Source of the DNA: Belnapia arida
GTDB lineage: Bacteria; Pseudomonadota; Alphaproteobacteria; Acetobacterales; Acetobacteraceae
Length of the DNA: 64,000 bases
Direction: 5' to 3'
Assembly (NCBI RefSeq): GCF_016773205.1
Contig: NZ_JAETWB010000001.1
Coordinates: forward strand, 620,001-684,000
In this document: piece after piece, positions 26,492 to 35,192 of the stretch
Numbering within the stretch: position 1 is the first letter of the stretch
Layout: each line of letters begins with the position of its first letter
Program-made: the position numbers and the translations under genes
Notes under the pieces: generated by a model
What the model was told of the DNA's origin: nothing
The model's database searches: none
Seen by the model: only the letters and a program-made list of their open reading frames with translations

Positions 26492-27493
26492 TCAGTCGAT
26501 CTTGATGACGAGCTTGCCGAAATTGCTCCCCTTCAGCAGGCCGATGAAGGCGGTCGGGGCATTGCGCAGCCCCTCCACTACATCCTCGCGCCAAGCCATC
26601 TGGCCGGCGGCCATGTGGCCCAGCATCTCCTGGCGGAATTGCGGGTAGCGCGGCCAGCCCGTGTCGCTGACGATGAAGCCCTGGATGCGCAGCCGCTTGC
26701 GGACCGTCGCCATCAGGTTCGGCCCCGGCCGCACCTCGGTGTCGTTGTACTCGGCGATCATGCCGCACATCACCATGCGGCCATGGTCGTTCATGCGTGG
26801 GAAAACCGCGCGCTGCACCGCGCCGCCGACATTCTCCCAATAGACGTCGATCCCTTGCGGGCAATGTCGGTCGAGCTGCGCGTTGAGATCGCCGCGATGG
26901 TCGATGCAGGCGTCGAAGCCCAGCACCTCGGTGACGAACTCGCACTTCTTCGTCCCGCCGGCGATGCCGACCACCTTGCAGCCGCGGATCTTGGCGATCT
27001 GCCCGACCACCTGGCCGACCGCGCCGGAGGCGGCGGAGACGACGACAGTCTCGCCCGCCTTGGGCTGGCCGATATCCTCGAGCCCGACCCAGGCGGTGAG
27101 GCCCGGCATGCCGAGCACGCCGAGGCTGGCCGAGAGCGGCGCCTCCTTCGGATCGATCTTGAACAGCCGCCCCGGCTGCACGACGGAGAAGCGCTGCCAG
27201 CCGAAGCCGCCGAGCACGGTGTCACCCGGGGCGAAGCCCGCCGCGTCGGAGGCGACGACCTCGCCCGCCGTCTGCCCCTCCATCACCGCGCCGAGCTCGA
27301 CCGGGGCGGAGTAGCTCTTCGCGTCCGACATGCGGCCGCGCATATAAGGATCGAGCGAAAGGTACTGGGCGCGGACCAGCACCTCACCGGGGCCGGGCTG
27401 CGGCACCGGCGTCTCGACGATCTCGAAATCCTCCGGCACCGGCTCGCCCTTGGGGCGGCGGCGGAGCAGGACCTGCAGGTTCATCTCGGCCAT
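26492..27493 (-). CDS. NADP-dependent oxidoreductase, CurA-like MDR family
   Basis: The 333-residue protein is a medium-chain reductase without the zinc ligands of alcohol dehydrogenases. It has LSLDPYMRGRMSDAKSY near the N-terminus, the nucleotide-binding VVSAASGAVGQVVGQIAKIRGCKVVGIAGG and the DVYWENVGG segment. These are typical of CurA (curcumin/2-alkenal reductase) and leukotriene B4 dehydrogenase relatives. It reduces activated double bonds with NADPH; the natural substrate is unknown. GAGGGAG precedes the ATG at good spacing. It is followed by the hydrolase gene after one base. Confidence 0.88.
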   Translation of the reverse strand: MAEMNLQVLLRRRPKGEPVPEDFEIVETPVPQPGPGEVLVRAQYLSLDPYMRGRMSDAKSYSAPVELGAVMEGQTAGEVVASDAAGFAPGDTVLGGFGWQRFSVVQPGRLFKIDPKEAPLSASLGVLGMPGLTAWVGLEDIGQPKAGETVVVSAASGAVGQVVGQIAKIRGCKVVGIAGGTKKCEFVTEVLGFDACIDHRGDLNAQLDRHCPQGIDVYWENVGGAVQRAVFPRMNDHGRMVMCGMIAEYNDTEVRPGPNLMATVRKRLRIQGFIVSDTGWPRYPQFRQEMLGHMAAGQMAWREDVVEGLRNAPTAFIGLLKGSNFGKLVIKID

Positions 27494-27574
27494 GGATCGG
27501 CTCCCTCATGTCTTGGCCGTCAGTGTTGCCCCCGGCCCGGTTGCAAGGGAAGGGGCTGGGGCCAGATCAGCGGC

Positions 27575-28039
27575 ATGACCGAACGCGTCGCCGATTATCC
27601 CCGCCCGCCACGGCTCGAGCCAAGCCAGCGGCGGATCCGCATCCGGCTTGGCGGCGAGACCATCGCCGAGACTCGGGCAGCCTGGCGGGTGCTGGAGACC
27701 TTCCATCCGCCCAGCTGGTACCTGCCGCCCGGGGCCTTCGCCCCCGGCATACTGCGCCCGGCGGCCGGGCAGAGCTTCTGTGAGTGGAAAGGTGTGGCCC
27801 GCTATTGGACGCTCGCCGCCGGCGGGGCGGTGGCGGAGGCGGCGGGGTGGAGCTATCCCTCCCCGACACCGGCCTTCGCCCCCATCCGCGACCACATCGC
27901 CGTCTATGCCGGGCGGATGGAAGCCTGCTTCGTCGATGACGAGCAGGTCACGCCGCAGCCGGGCGGATTCTACGGCGGCTGGATAACAGGAGAGGTCGTC
28001 GGACCCTTCAAAGGTGAGCCGGGAACGACAGGATGGTAA
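27575..28039 (+). CDS. DUF427 domain-containing protein
   Basis: The product has 154 residues and the DUF427 signatures SFCEWKGVARYW, the AGWSYPSPTPAFAPIRDHIAVY stretch and CFVDDEQVTPQPGGFYGGW. The family is a small beta-rich fold of unknown role, cytoplasmic by lack of a signal. The start at 27575 is chosen because the conserved part begins shortly after it; the open frame extends much further upstream as a shadow of the opposite-strand curA gene. Confidence 0.82.
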   Translation: MTERVADYPRPPRLEPSQRRIRIRLGGETIAETRAAWRVLETFHPPSWYLPPGAFAPGILRPAAGQSFCEWKGVARYWTLAAGGAVAEAAGWSYPSPTPAFAPIRDHIAVYAGRMEACFVDDEQVTPQPGGFYGGWITGEVVGPFKGEPGTTGW

Positions 28040-28148
28040 GCTCGGGTCGCGTAACATGACACATTGCAACCCTTAGGCGCCGTCGTTAGGCTCCGGCCCG
28101 TTGGCTGGAACCACGATCCTGTGGGCCTCCATGATCGGGACCTGACAC

Positions 28149-28442
28149 ATGCGTAACACGATCCTATCCCTGGCCGCGCTGACGGCCCTCGCGGCCTGCG
28201 GCGGCCAGAGCGGTCCGGCCCCGACCACGGCCACCAGCGGCCCCGGCTCGCCTCCGCTGCAGCAGGAGATCTACCGGCAGCCGCACAGCACCAATGCCGG
28301 CGCCGGCACTGCGACCATCTCGGGTGGCGACACCCAGGGCCGCCCGCAGGTCACCCGCGACGGCACCACCGCCGGCCCGGGCGTCGGCGGCGTGCCTGAG
28401 GATTACCGGCCAATGCGGAACCGTTCCAACAAGGGCGGCTGA
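28149..28442 (+). CDS. Small lipoprotein, hypothetical
   Basis: The 97-residue product has a short hydrophobic signal ending in the lipobox LAAC (Cys17), so it should be lipid-modified and membrane-anchored. The mature part is rich in Gly, Pro, Thr and Ser with no aromatic core and is probably disordered. I do not recognise a family. It is followed by the convergent polyferredoxin gene. Confidence 0.6.
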   Translation: MRNTILSLAALTALAACGGQSGPAPTTATSGPGSPPLQQEIYRQPHSTNAGAGTATISGGDTQGRPQVTRDGTTAGPGVGGVPEDYRPMRNRSNKGG

Positions 28443-28464
28443 GCCTGGTTCCGGCGGAGGGGGG

Positions 28465-30468
28465 CTACTCCTCCTCCGCCTCCCGCAGCCAGTCCTCGGT
28501 GGTACGGACCACGGGACGCGACGGGCCGGCATAAGGATCGACGCCGCCCAGCGTCGCCTCCACCGCCCGGCAATCCTCGCACAGCTCGAGCAGGGCAAGG
28601 CGGGACGGATCCGCGAACATCCAGTGCCCGCTGGCGGCCAGGCGGGACTTCACCCGCGCGATGCTGCTCGCCGTGCCGAAAGGCTTGGCGCAGCGGGTGC
28701 AATGGAACGGCTCCTCCTCCTTCACCACCTGCGGCTGCGCCGCGGCTTCGGCGAAGTTCAGCCGAGGCGCGAGGCTGATCACCCGCTCCGGGCAGGTCGC
28801 GGCACAGAGGCCGCATTGCACGCAGGCCTCTTCCAGGAAGCGCAGCTGCGGCCGCTCCGGATTCGCGCTGAAGGCGCCGGTCGGGCAGACCATGGTGCAG
28901 GCGAGGCAGAGGCTGCATCCCTCGGCCGCGACCAGGGCGGCGCCGAAGGGCGCGGCTTCCGGCATCGGCACCACCTCCGGCGCCTCGGCGGGCCGCAACG
29001 CGCGCAGCGCCTGGCGCAGCACCTCGCGCGGCGCGCCGAGCGGCAGGAAGCCCGCCGGAGTCCAGCCGGTGTGCAGCGCCAGCGCCGGCGCCAGCTGCTC
29101 GCCGAGGCTGAAGGGGTCGTCGGTCTCGATCGCCGCCGCGCGCGGCGGGGTGGCGGCGAGGCCGAGACCGGCGAGCGCCGCCGCCACGTAATCGAGGTTG
29201 CGGAACATCCCCTCCGTCCCATGCCCGCGCCGCCCGGGCAGCAGCACTCGTACGCCGGCTGCGCCCCAGGCGAAGCCGGCGGCGAGGGTCGCCAGGTCGA
29301 GCGCGCTCGTCTCGTTGAGGCGGAAGGGCAGCACGCGGGCGGGCAGGCCCTCGCCATGCCGGGCGAGGGCGTCGATCAGCGCCTCGCCATGGCTGCGGTC
29401 ATGTAGCAGGAGGACCGGGTCGCGCCCGCCCGCCTCGGCATGGCCGAGCAACAGGGCGCGTAGCCGGGCGAGGGTCGTCGCCGGCGGCGGCAGCGCATAG
29501 GTCACGGCGCCGGTCGGGCAAACGGCGGCGCAGGACCCGCAACCGGCGCAGATCTCGGCGCTGATCGCCACGCTGTCCTTCGCCGGCGTGATGGCCCCGG
29601 TCGGGCAGAGGTCGAGGCAACGGGTGCAGCCGGTGCGGCGGTTGCGGGAATGGGCGCAGAGCCCCGCCTCGAACTGCACGAAGCGCGGCTTGTCGAAGTC
29701 GCCCACCAGCTCCCGCGCCGCGGCGATGGCACGTTCCACCGCCGCCGCATCCGCCGGCTCGGCGCGCAGATAGCCCTGCCGCGTCTCATGGAAGAGGGCC
29801 GGGGCGCCGGTGAGGTCGAGGATGACGTCGCAGCGGCTGACCGCCCCGTCGCGCGCGCGGCCCCAGGCATAGGCGGCACGGGAGGAGGGCGAGGGCGCGG
29901 CATGGCCGTCGATGATGACCTCGAAGGCGCCCAGCCAGCCCGTTGCCGCCCGCGCCCGGCCGCGGAGGACGGGGAATTCGGTGCGCTGCGCCGGGGCGAC
30001 GGGCTCCGCGCCCGTCAGTAGCACGGTGAGGTCGAGCCGGTCCGCCAGCCGACGCGCCGCCTCGATCGCCGTCGCGTCCCGGCCGAGCACCAGCGTGACG
30101 CCCTCGCTGCGGAGCGGCACCAGCGGCGTCTCCGGCAGCGGAATGCCGGCGGCGGCGATCAGCCCGGCCATCTTCGGCCCGGACGCCGTCCCCTCGCCGG
30201 ACCAGCCGGCCTGCTCACGAAGATTGACGAAGGCGAGGGGCTGGGTGGCGCCCGCCTCCTCCGCCAGCTCGGCGAAGAGCGGAGCTTCCTGGGTGCAGCC
30301 GACCGTCACCGGCCGCCCCGTCGCCAGCGCGGCGAGGAAGCGGTCGCGCTGCGCCAGGCAGAGCTGCTCCGCGGTGCGGAGCTCGGCGCCGCAGCCGCGG
30401 GCGAGGCCACGCTCGTCGAGGCGCATGCTGTCCTCGCAACTGCAGACGAGGGCGATGCGGTCCGGCAT
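28465..30468 (-). CDS. Polyferredoxin-like 4Fe-4S protein of the FDH accessory locus
   Basis: The 667-residue protein has four CxxCxxCxxxCP motifs in two pairs. One pair is in the middle (CTRCLDLCPTGAI and CAGCGSCAAVCPTGAV); the other is in the last third (CSLCLACTMVCPTGAF and CVQCGLCAATCPERVI). It also has zinc-like CTRC and CEDC pairs near the C-terminus. Such proteins occur beside DUF3305, DUF3306 and torD in alphaproteobacterial formate dehydrogenase clusters and may carry electrons during assembly or turnover; this role is inference. It is divergent from the BPL/LplA-like gene with 87 bases between them. Confidence 0.8.
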   Translation of the reverse strand: MPDRIALVCSCEDSMRLDERGLARGCGAELRTAEQLCLAQRDRFLAALATGRPVTVGCTQEAPLFAELAEEAGATQPLAFVNLREQAGWSGEGTASGPKMAGLIAAAGIPLPETPLVPLRSEGVTLVLGRDATAIEAARRLADRLDLTVLLTGAEPVAPAQRTEFPVLRGRARAATGWLGAFEVIIDGHAAPSPSSRAAYAWGRARDGAVSRCDVILDLTGAPALFHETRQGYLRAEPADAAAVERAIAAARELVGDFDKPRFVQFEAGLCAHSRNRRTGCTRCLDLCPTGAITPAKDSVAISAEICAGCGSCAAVCPTGAVTYALPPPATTLARLRALLLGHAEAGGRDPVLLLHDRSHGEALIDALARHGEGLPARVLPFRLNETSALDLATLAAGFAWGAAGVRVLLPGRRGHGTEGMFRNLDYVAAALAGLGLAATPPRAAAIETDDPFSLGEQLAPALALHTGWTPAGFLPLGAPREVLRQALRALRPAEAPEVVPMPEAAPFGAALVAAEGCSLCLACTMVCPTGAFSANPERPQLRFLEEACVQCGLCAATCPERVISLAPRLNFAEAAAQPQVVKEEEPFHCTRCAKPFGTASSIARVKSRLAASGHWMFADPSRLALLELCEDCRAVEATLGGVDPYAGPSRPVVRTTEDWLREAEEE

Positions 30469-30555
30469 TCGGTCAGGCTTCCTTTGCTTCCCCTGCTGGT
30501 CCTGCCGGGGCCGGGCGCATATATGCCGCGCGCTGCCTGCTTGCGAGGGAGAAGG

Positions 30556-31230
30556 ATGGAGCTGCCCGACCTGCCGAGCGTCTTCGCCCCCCTCGCGCTG
30601 CGCGAGGGTGGGGATGCCATGGCGCGGGCGATGGCGCTGGCCTCGGTGCGCGGCGCCGGGCTGCTCGCCTGGGTGCGTTCCGCCGCGCGGGCCGAGGCCG
30701 CGGTAGTGCTGGAGCCGGAGATGCCGCTCGCCGGGGCACGGCTCGCCCTGCTGGCGGCGGCCAATGCGCTGGCCGATGCGCTGGGGGTGCTGGGCCCACC
30801 CGAGGCGATCATCGCCCTCCGCTGGCCCGCCGGGATCCTAGTGAATGGCGGAAGGGTCGGGGGCCTGCGGCTGGCAGCGCCGCCGGGCACCGCCGAAGCA
30901 GAGGTGCCGGACTGGCTGGTCGTCGGCTTCGAGGTCGCGCTCGCCCTCCCGCCCGGGATCGAGCCGGGCGATGCTCCCGACCGTACCTGCCTGGAGGAAG
31001 AGGGCTTCGAGGAACCCTCCGCCGCCGCGCTGACGGCCGCCTGGGCTCGGCATCTGATGGCCGGGCTCGACCGCTGGCAGTCGAGCGGGCCGCGCCGGCT
31101 GGTGGAGGATTGCCTCGCTCGGCTCGAGGATGGCCGCGCCGAGGCCGGGCTCCGGCGGGGGATCGACCCGGCGAGCGGCGCCCTCGTGCTGGAGCGCGAC
31201 GGCGCCCGCCAGCTGGTGCCCCTCGCATGA
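30556..31230 (+). CDS. Biotin/lipoate protein ligase-like protein of the FDH locus
   Basis: The start at 30556 follows a GAGGGAG site and gives 224 residues. It resembles the BPL/LplA/LipB type-2 family: WPAGILVNGGRVGGLRLAAPPG is the RWPxxI-N-GxKxxG-type core, and DRTCLEEEGFE lies later. I cannot identify the GRGRxGR-type ATP loop, so true ligase activity is doubtful. The gene is the first of five overlapping genes running to DUF3306, which places it in the formate dehydrogenase accessory set. Confidence 0.7.
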   Translation: MELPDLPSVFAPLALREGGDAMARAMALASVRGAGLLAWVRSAARAEAAVVLEPEMPLAGARLALLAAANALADALGVLGPPEAIIALRWPAGILVNGGRVGGLRLAAPPGTAEAEVPDWLVVGFEVALALPPGIEPGDAPDRTCLEEEGFEEPSAAALTAAWARHLMAGLDRWQSSGPRRLVEDCLARLEDGRAEAGLRRGIDPASGALVLERDGARQLVPLA

Positions 31231-31751
31231 GCCGGCTGCCCCGCACCCTCCGCCTCGATCCTTCGGACCTCGTCGTCTTCACCCAGGCGGCCGAGCCCAG
31301 CGAATGGGCCGTGCCCGGCGGCTTCGCCTTCTGGGACGAGGACCCTTCCGCCCTTGCCGGCAAGCGACGGCAGGAATTCCGCGCCGGCTTCCTCGGCCTC
31401 GGGAGCTTCGGCTGGTCCACGCTGGTCGAGGTCGCCGAGGCCGGCGCCGCCGAGCGGGAGGCCGCGCTCGCCGCCCTCGCCGCGCATATCCAATCCGCCT
31501 ATGGCGCGCCCGATGCCGCCGCCGCCCGTGCCGCGGCGGCGGAGGAGATCGCCTTCGCCGAATCGCTCTGCGCCCATCCGCTGGGAACGGTGCTCGCCCT
31601 CAGCCGGGTAGTGGAGGGTGGCGCGGTGCGCGAGCGCTTCCGAACCCTGCACCGGCGCGAGGGCCCGCTGCCCGTCTTCGCCATCGCGGAGGAGGCCGGC
31701 GAGGCGCCGGAGCGACCTGACCTCACCAGCCTCGGGAGTGACGGGCGATGA
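31227..31751 (+). CDS. Conserved FDH-locus protein (probably DUF6505)
   Basis: The 174-residue product starts MSRLPRTLRLDPSDLVVF and contains WAVPGGFAFWDEDPSALAGKRRQEFRAGFLG. From memory this matches a family of unknown function, listed as DUF6505, found in alphaproteobacterial FDH clusters; the number should be checked. It has no signal or membrane segment. It overlaps both neighbours by four bases, so its product is made in step with them. Confidence 0.65.
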   Translation: MSRLPRTLRLDPSDLVVFTQAAEPSEWAVPGGFAFWDEDPSALAGKRRQEFRAGFLGLGSFGWSTLVEVAEAGAAEREAALAALAAHIQSAYGAPDAAAARAAAAEEIAFAESLCAHPLGTVLALSRVVEGGAVRERFRTLHRREGPLPVFAIAEEAGEAPERPDLTSLGSDGR

Positions 31752-32779
31752 TCGGCCCGGGCGATTTCTGGCTCTCCTCCGGCCACCATCTCTGCGACCG
31801 CGACGAGGCCGGCCGGCTGCTGCCGACCGAGGATCTCTGGCGTGCCTTCCTCGCCCGGCCGGAGCTGCTGCCGCCGGAGGAGGCCTGCGCAGCGGAGCTG
31901 GCGCTGCATACCGGCCTGCTCGCCGCGCCCCTTCGCCCCGTCCCGCCCGACGAGCTGGCAGCGCTCGCCGACCCCGATGCGCGGGAGAACTGGCAGGTTT
32001 TCCTTGCCTTCCGAGACCGCGTGCGGGCCGCGCCGACCTTGGAGGCGGCCTGGCTCGCCCTGTTCCGCACGGGTGTCGGCGGCGTGCCGCCCATCTTCCT
32101 GCAGATGCTGACCCATCTCGTTACCCGCGCCGCCATGGAGGGGGAGGGGGATGCCTTCACCCTGCGTGCCGCCGAGGCCTTTTTCCGCCCGCAGCGTGCC
32201 GCCATCCATCCCGGCGCGCTGCTGCTGGCGGACGAGGAACTCCTCGATGCCCGTGCCGCCGACGGCGATCTCGGCAGCCTCGGCCGGCTGCTGACCGAGG
32301 CCGGGTCGCCGCCGCGCGAGGTGGAGCTCGAGGTTCTCTCGGAGGCCAACGCCCCTGGTTATGCGGCGCGCTCCGATGCGCATGACCTCGCGCTCGACAT
32401 CGCCGAGGGGCGGCTCGGCCAGCATGGCATGGCCCGCGCCCTGGAGCGCTTCATCGCCCATGTCACGGGCGAGCGTGTGGCGGTCCGCCCGGTGCCGGTG
32501 ATCGACGACCGCAACTGGACCTGGCATGTCGGGTTGGATGCCGAGGCGACCGCCATCGCCAACGACCTCTGGAGGGGCACCAAGGTGAAGCAGGCGCGGC
32601 TTGCCCGCATCCTCTGGCTCGGCGTGCTGGAATTCGCCGATGCGACGCGGGTGCTGCCGCGGGCCTCCGGTCGGCCGGTCTACCTCGCTCTCGCCATGGA
32701 TGCGGCGCAGCGGGTGCGGATGAAACCGCAGAACCTGGCCGTCGGCCTTCCCCTCAAGACTGCGGCGGAGGCCGTCTGA
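31748..32779 (+). CDS. Conserved FDH-locus protein (probably DUF6352)
   Basis: The 343-residue product starts MIGPGDFWLSSGHHLCDRDEAG and has WTWHVGLDAEATAIANDLWRG and a C-terminal RVRMKPQNLAVGLPLK. I recall this family as DUF6352, always near formate dehydrogenase genes, but am not certain of the number. No catalytic motif is evident and it looks cytoplasmic. It overlaps the genes on both sides by one to four bases. Confidence 0.65.
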   Translation: MIGPGDFWLSSGHHLCDRDEAGRLLPTEDLWRAFLARPELLPPEEACAAELALHTGLLAAPLRPVPPDELAALADPDARENWQVFLAFRDRVRAAPTLEAAWLALFRTGVGGVPPIFLQMLTHLVTRAAMEGEGDAFTLRAAEAFFRPQRAAIHPGALLLADEELLDARAADGDLGSLGRLLTEAGSPPREVELEVLSEANAPGYAARSDAHDLALDIAEGRLGQHGMARALERFIAHVTGERVAVRPVPVIDDRNWTWHVGLDAEATAIANDLWRGTKVKQARLARILWLGVLEFADATRVLPRASGRPVYLALAMDAAQRVRMKPQNLAVGLPLKTAAEAV

Positions 32780-33294
32780 TGCGGCTCGAGGTCCCTGGCA
32801 CCATCCGCATCCCCGTCGCTGTGCTGGCCGAGCGCCGTCCGGCCGCGACCCGCTGGGCCGATTGGTCCTGGCGCGCCATCGAGGTGCTGCGCGAGGCGCC
32901 CGAGCTTCCGCCCTGGACCGTGCTGCGCGAGCAGGCCGGCCGCACCCTCTTCCTCGCCGGCGCGGCGGAGGTGGTGCTCTCGCCTACCGACACGCCGAAT
33001 TACCGCGACAACCTCACCGCCGACCCGCCGCTGATCTGGGTGGTGCTGCGCCCGGTGGAGGCGGGGCCCGGTCTGGCCCTCCATGCCGTGACGGTCGATG
33101 CCGGCGAGGCGCAACTCTATGCCGACAGCGGCGCCGACCTGTTGGAGAGCCTGCCGCTGCCCGACTGGCTCCGGCCGACGGTCGACGCATTCATCCTTCG
33201 CCATCATGTCGAGCGCGCCCGGCACAAGCGGCGCCGCGAGGATGCTGATCCCGAGGCGCTCGGCAAGCGGCCGGGCGGTCGGCGCGGCTCGTGA
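32779..33294 (+). CDS. DUF3305 domain-containing protein
   Basis: The 171-residue product matches DUF3305: IPVAVLAERRPAATRWADWSWRAIEVL at the start, followed by the NYRDNLTADPPLIWVVLR segment. It ends in a basic tail. DUF3305 proteins accompany DUF3306 and TorD in FDH clusters; their role in enzyme maturation is suspected but unproven. The start overlaps the upstream stop by one base. Confidence 0.82.
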   Translation: MRLEVPGTIRIPVAVLAERRPAATRWADWSWRAIEVLREAPELPPWTVLREQAGRTLFLAGAAEVVLSPTDTPNYRDNLTADPPLIWVVLRPVEAGPGLALHAVTVDAGEAQLYADSGADLLESLPLPDWLRPTVDAFILRHHVERARHKRRREDADPEALGKRPGGRRGS

Positions 33295-33857
33295 GCGAGG
33301 AGGGGTTCCTCAGCCGCTGGTCGCGGCGGAAGCGCGAGGCGCTGCGCGGCCCGCCGGAGCCGCAGGCCGAGGCCCCGCCGCCGGCCTTCGACCCGGACAG
33401 CCTGCCGCCGGTCGAGAGCCTGACCGAGGCGAGCGACATCACCGCTTTCCTCCGCGCCGAGGTTCCGGCCGCGCTGCGCCGGGCGGCGCTGCGCCGCGCC
33501 TGGACGCTCGATCCGTCCATCCGCGATTTCGTCGGCCCGGCCGATTACGCCTGGGACTACAACGCGCCGGATGGCGTGCCCGGATTCGCCCATGCCCTCG
33601 GCGGCGATGTGAAGCGGCTTCTGGCCCAGGCGATCGGCGCGCTGGAGGAGGTCGCGGCCGGGGAACCCGAAGAGGTACCGCCGCCCGATACGCTGCCCGA
33701 TACACTGCCCGAACTTACCCCGCCCGTCCTGGTCCCGCCCGATGCCGCCGAGCCCGTGCCGGAGCCCCCCGTGCTGGCCGAGGGGGCCGCGCCGCCGCCA
33801 GAGGCCCCGCCCGCACCGCTGCCGCGGCGGCGGCATGGGGGCGCCCTTCCTGTTTGA
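33291..33857 (+). CDS. DUF3306 domain-containing protein
   Basis: The 188-residue product begins MSEEGFLSRWSRRKREA, the typical DUF3306 opening, followed by VESLTEASDITAFLRAEVP and the ALRRAWTLDPSIRDFVG core. It ends in a long proline- and glutamate-rich, probably disordered tail. It overlaps the DUF3305 gene by four bases and is followed by a 114-base gap before torD in which I see no gene. Confidence 0.82.
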   Translation: MSEEGFLSRWSRRKREALRGPPEPQAEAPPPAFDPDSLPPVESLTEASDITAFLRAEVPAALRRAALRRAWTLDPSIRDFVGPADYAWDYNAPDGVPGFAHALGGDVKRLLAQAIGALEEVAAGEPEEVPPPDTLPDTLPELTPPVLVPPDAAEPVPEPPVLAEGAAPPPEAPPAPLPRRRHGGALPV

Positions 33858-33971
33858 CAGCCGGGAAGGCCGTTCGTCTTCCCTGACCTCTTCCGGCTTC
33901 GAAGGCGGCTCCATGGCATCGCGCCCGAGTGCCGCTCGTGGCCTGAATGCAAACTGGATTAGGTGATGATG

Positions 33972-34565
33972 ATGGAACGTCCTGGCGCCACATCAAGCGC
34001 GGTCGACCCGCTCGATCTGGAGCGGGCCCGACTTTTCGCGTTGCTCGGACGGCTCCTGTCCGCACCGCCAGATGCGGAGCTGCTGGCGCGGCTGCAGGGG
34101 TTGCAGGGGGACGGTACGCCACTCGGCCGTGCCCTGGCAGCGCTGGCCGAGGCCGCGGGCCGGACCGACGCGGCGCGGGTGGAGCGGGAATACTTCGCTC
34201 TCTTCATCGGGGTCGGCCGCGGCGAGCTGTTGCCCTACGCCTCCTACTACCTCACCGGCTTCCTGCATGAGCGGCCGCTGGCCGAGCTGCGGGCGGCGCT
34301 CGGCGCGATCGGCGTGGCACGGGCCGCGGGGGTGTCGGAGCCGGAGGATCATCTCGGCTTCTGCTGCGAGGTGATGGCGGGGCTGCTGGAGAGCCGCTTC
34401 CACGGCTTGGCGGCCGGCGACTTCTTCGCCCGGCACCTCGCGCCCTGGGCCGGACGCTGCTTCGCGGATCTCGAAGGGGCCGAGGCGGCGGCGTTCTACA
34501 GGGCGGCCGGAGCGCTCGGGCGTAGGGTGATCGAGATCGAACAGGCGGCAGCGGCGCTGCCGTGA
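33972..34565 (+). CDS. TorD family molecular chaperone
   Basis: The 197-residue all-alpha protein matches the TorD/DmsD family: REYFALFIGVGRGELLPYASYYLTGFL and EPEDHLGFCCEVMAGLL are the signature helices. Such chaperones bind the twin-arginine leader and the apo-form of a molybdoenzyme, here presumably formate dehydrogenase. Four in-frame starts occur in a row (33963-33974). The AGGTGA before them favours the last ATG. Its expected partners just downstream are missing or broken (see 34562-35182), so it may now be an orphan. Confidence 0.85.
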   Translation: MERPGATSSAVDPLDLERARLFALLGRLLSAPPDAELLARLQGLQGDGTPLGRALAALAEAAGRTDAARVEREYFALFIGVGRGELLPYASYYLTGFLHERPLAELRAALGAIGVARAAGVSEPEDHLGFCCEVMAGLLESRFHGLAAGDFFARHLAPWAGRCFADLEGAEAAAFYRAAGALGRRVIEIEQAAAALP

Positions 34566-34780
34566 CAGGGTGGAGAAGAGTGGCTTCGAGAGATGGGACC
34601 AAGGCCGAACGGCGCTGTTTTCTGCATGCGCTCAGGTTCGGCACGGCGGCAGGGACGGCGAAGGAGCAACGCGCCGACTGCGTGCCGGCCGGATATGCGG
34701 CATGGGAGAGCGCGGCGCAGCACGTGGCCACCGGCGTCCTCGGCCATGCGAGGCCGGTCACGCGGGTGTCGAGCATCTGA
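34562..34780 (+). pseudogene. Possible remnant of the FDH-region TAT-leader gene
   Basis: In FDH clusters a gene for a short twin-arginine protein usually follows torD. Here a 72-codon frame contains AERRCFLHALRFGTAAGTA, which resembles a worn twin-arginine leader (RRxFL). The rest does not match the expected C-terminus. The frame begins inside the torD stop codon. I read it as a decayed remnant at moderate certainty; it could be chance. Confidence 0.4.
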
Positions 34781-34835
34781 ATCCGCTGCTCGGTCGGCTG
34801 CACGGCGACAGCCGAGGTGCAGGACGGCACCAGTG

Positions 34836-35182
34836 TGGTTCGGTGCCGGGCAGAAGATGGTCTTCCGGATCACGGTGCCGGGGGCGGGCTGGTCGCCGCC
34901 CCGGGCCATGTGCTGATATTCCCCTTCACCGTCGCGGACATCACCGGGCAGCAGGTGGCCCACATGATCCACAGCCTGGTCGCGGCGCTGATGGTGGCCG
35001 CCATGCTGGCGCATATCCATACCGGCAGCCTCGGCATGGAGGGCGCCTTCGAGGACATGGGCACCGGGCAGGCCGACTATCATCGGGCCAAGGAGCATCA
35101 CGCGCTGTGGGTGGAGCAGGAATTGGCCAAGGCCCGGGAGAGCACGGCACCGGCCGGCGCCAAGGCAGCCGGTGCCGGCTAG
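34836..35182 (+). pseudogene. 3' fragment of the formate dehydrogenase cytochrome b (gamma) gene, frameshifted
   Basis: From 34836 one frame reads WFGAGQKMVFRITV, which fits the middle of FDH gamma subunits (FNAGQK then VVFW). The match then jumps to the neighbouring frame. That frame reads GGLVAAPGHVLIFPFTVADI and continues as HMIHSLVAALMVAAMLAHIHTGSLGMEG, containing the heme-ligand histidines of the last helix, to the stop at 35182. One missing G in the run at 34878-34888 would restore a single frame. The 5' half of the gene and the alpha and beta genes are absent. The fragment lies 10 bases before mobB. Confidence 0.85.
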
Positions 35183-35192
35183 GGGCCCTTCC

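Noticed and set aside
28465-35182. A complete formate dehydrogenase operon
   Set aside because: No alpha or beta gene exists here and the gamma gene is a frameshifted 3' fragment.
34817-35182. A genuine 121-residue protein gene
   Set aside because: Its first third is out of frame with the cytochrome b likeness. The whole is better read as a broken FDH gamma end.
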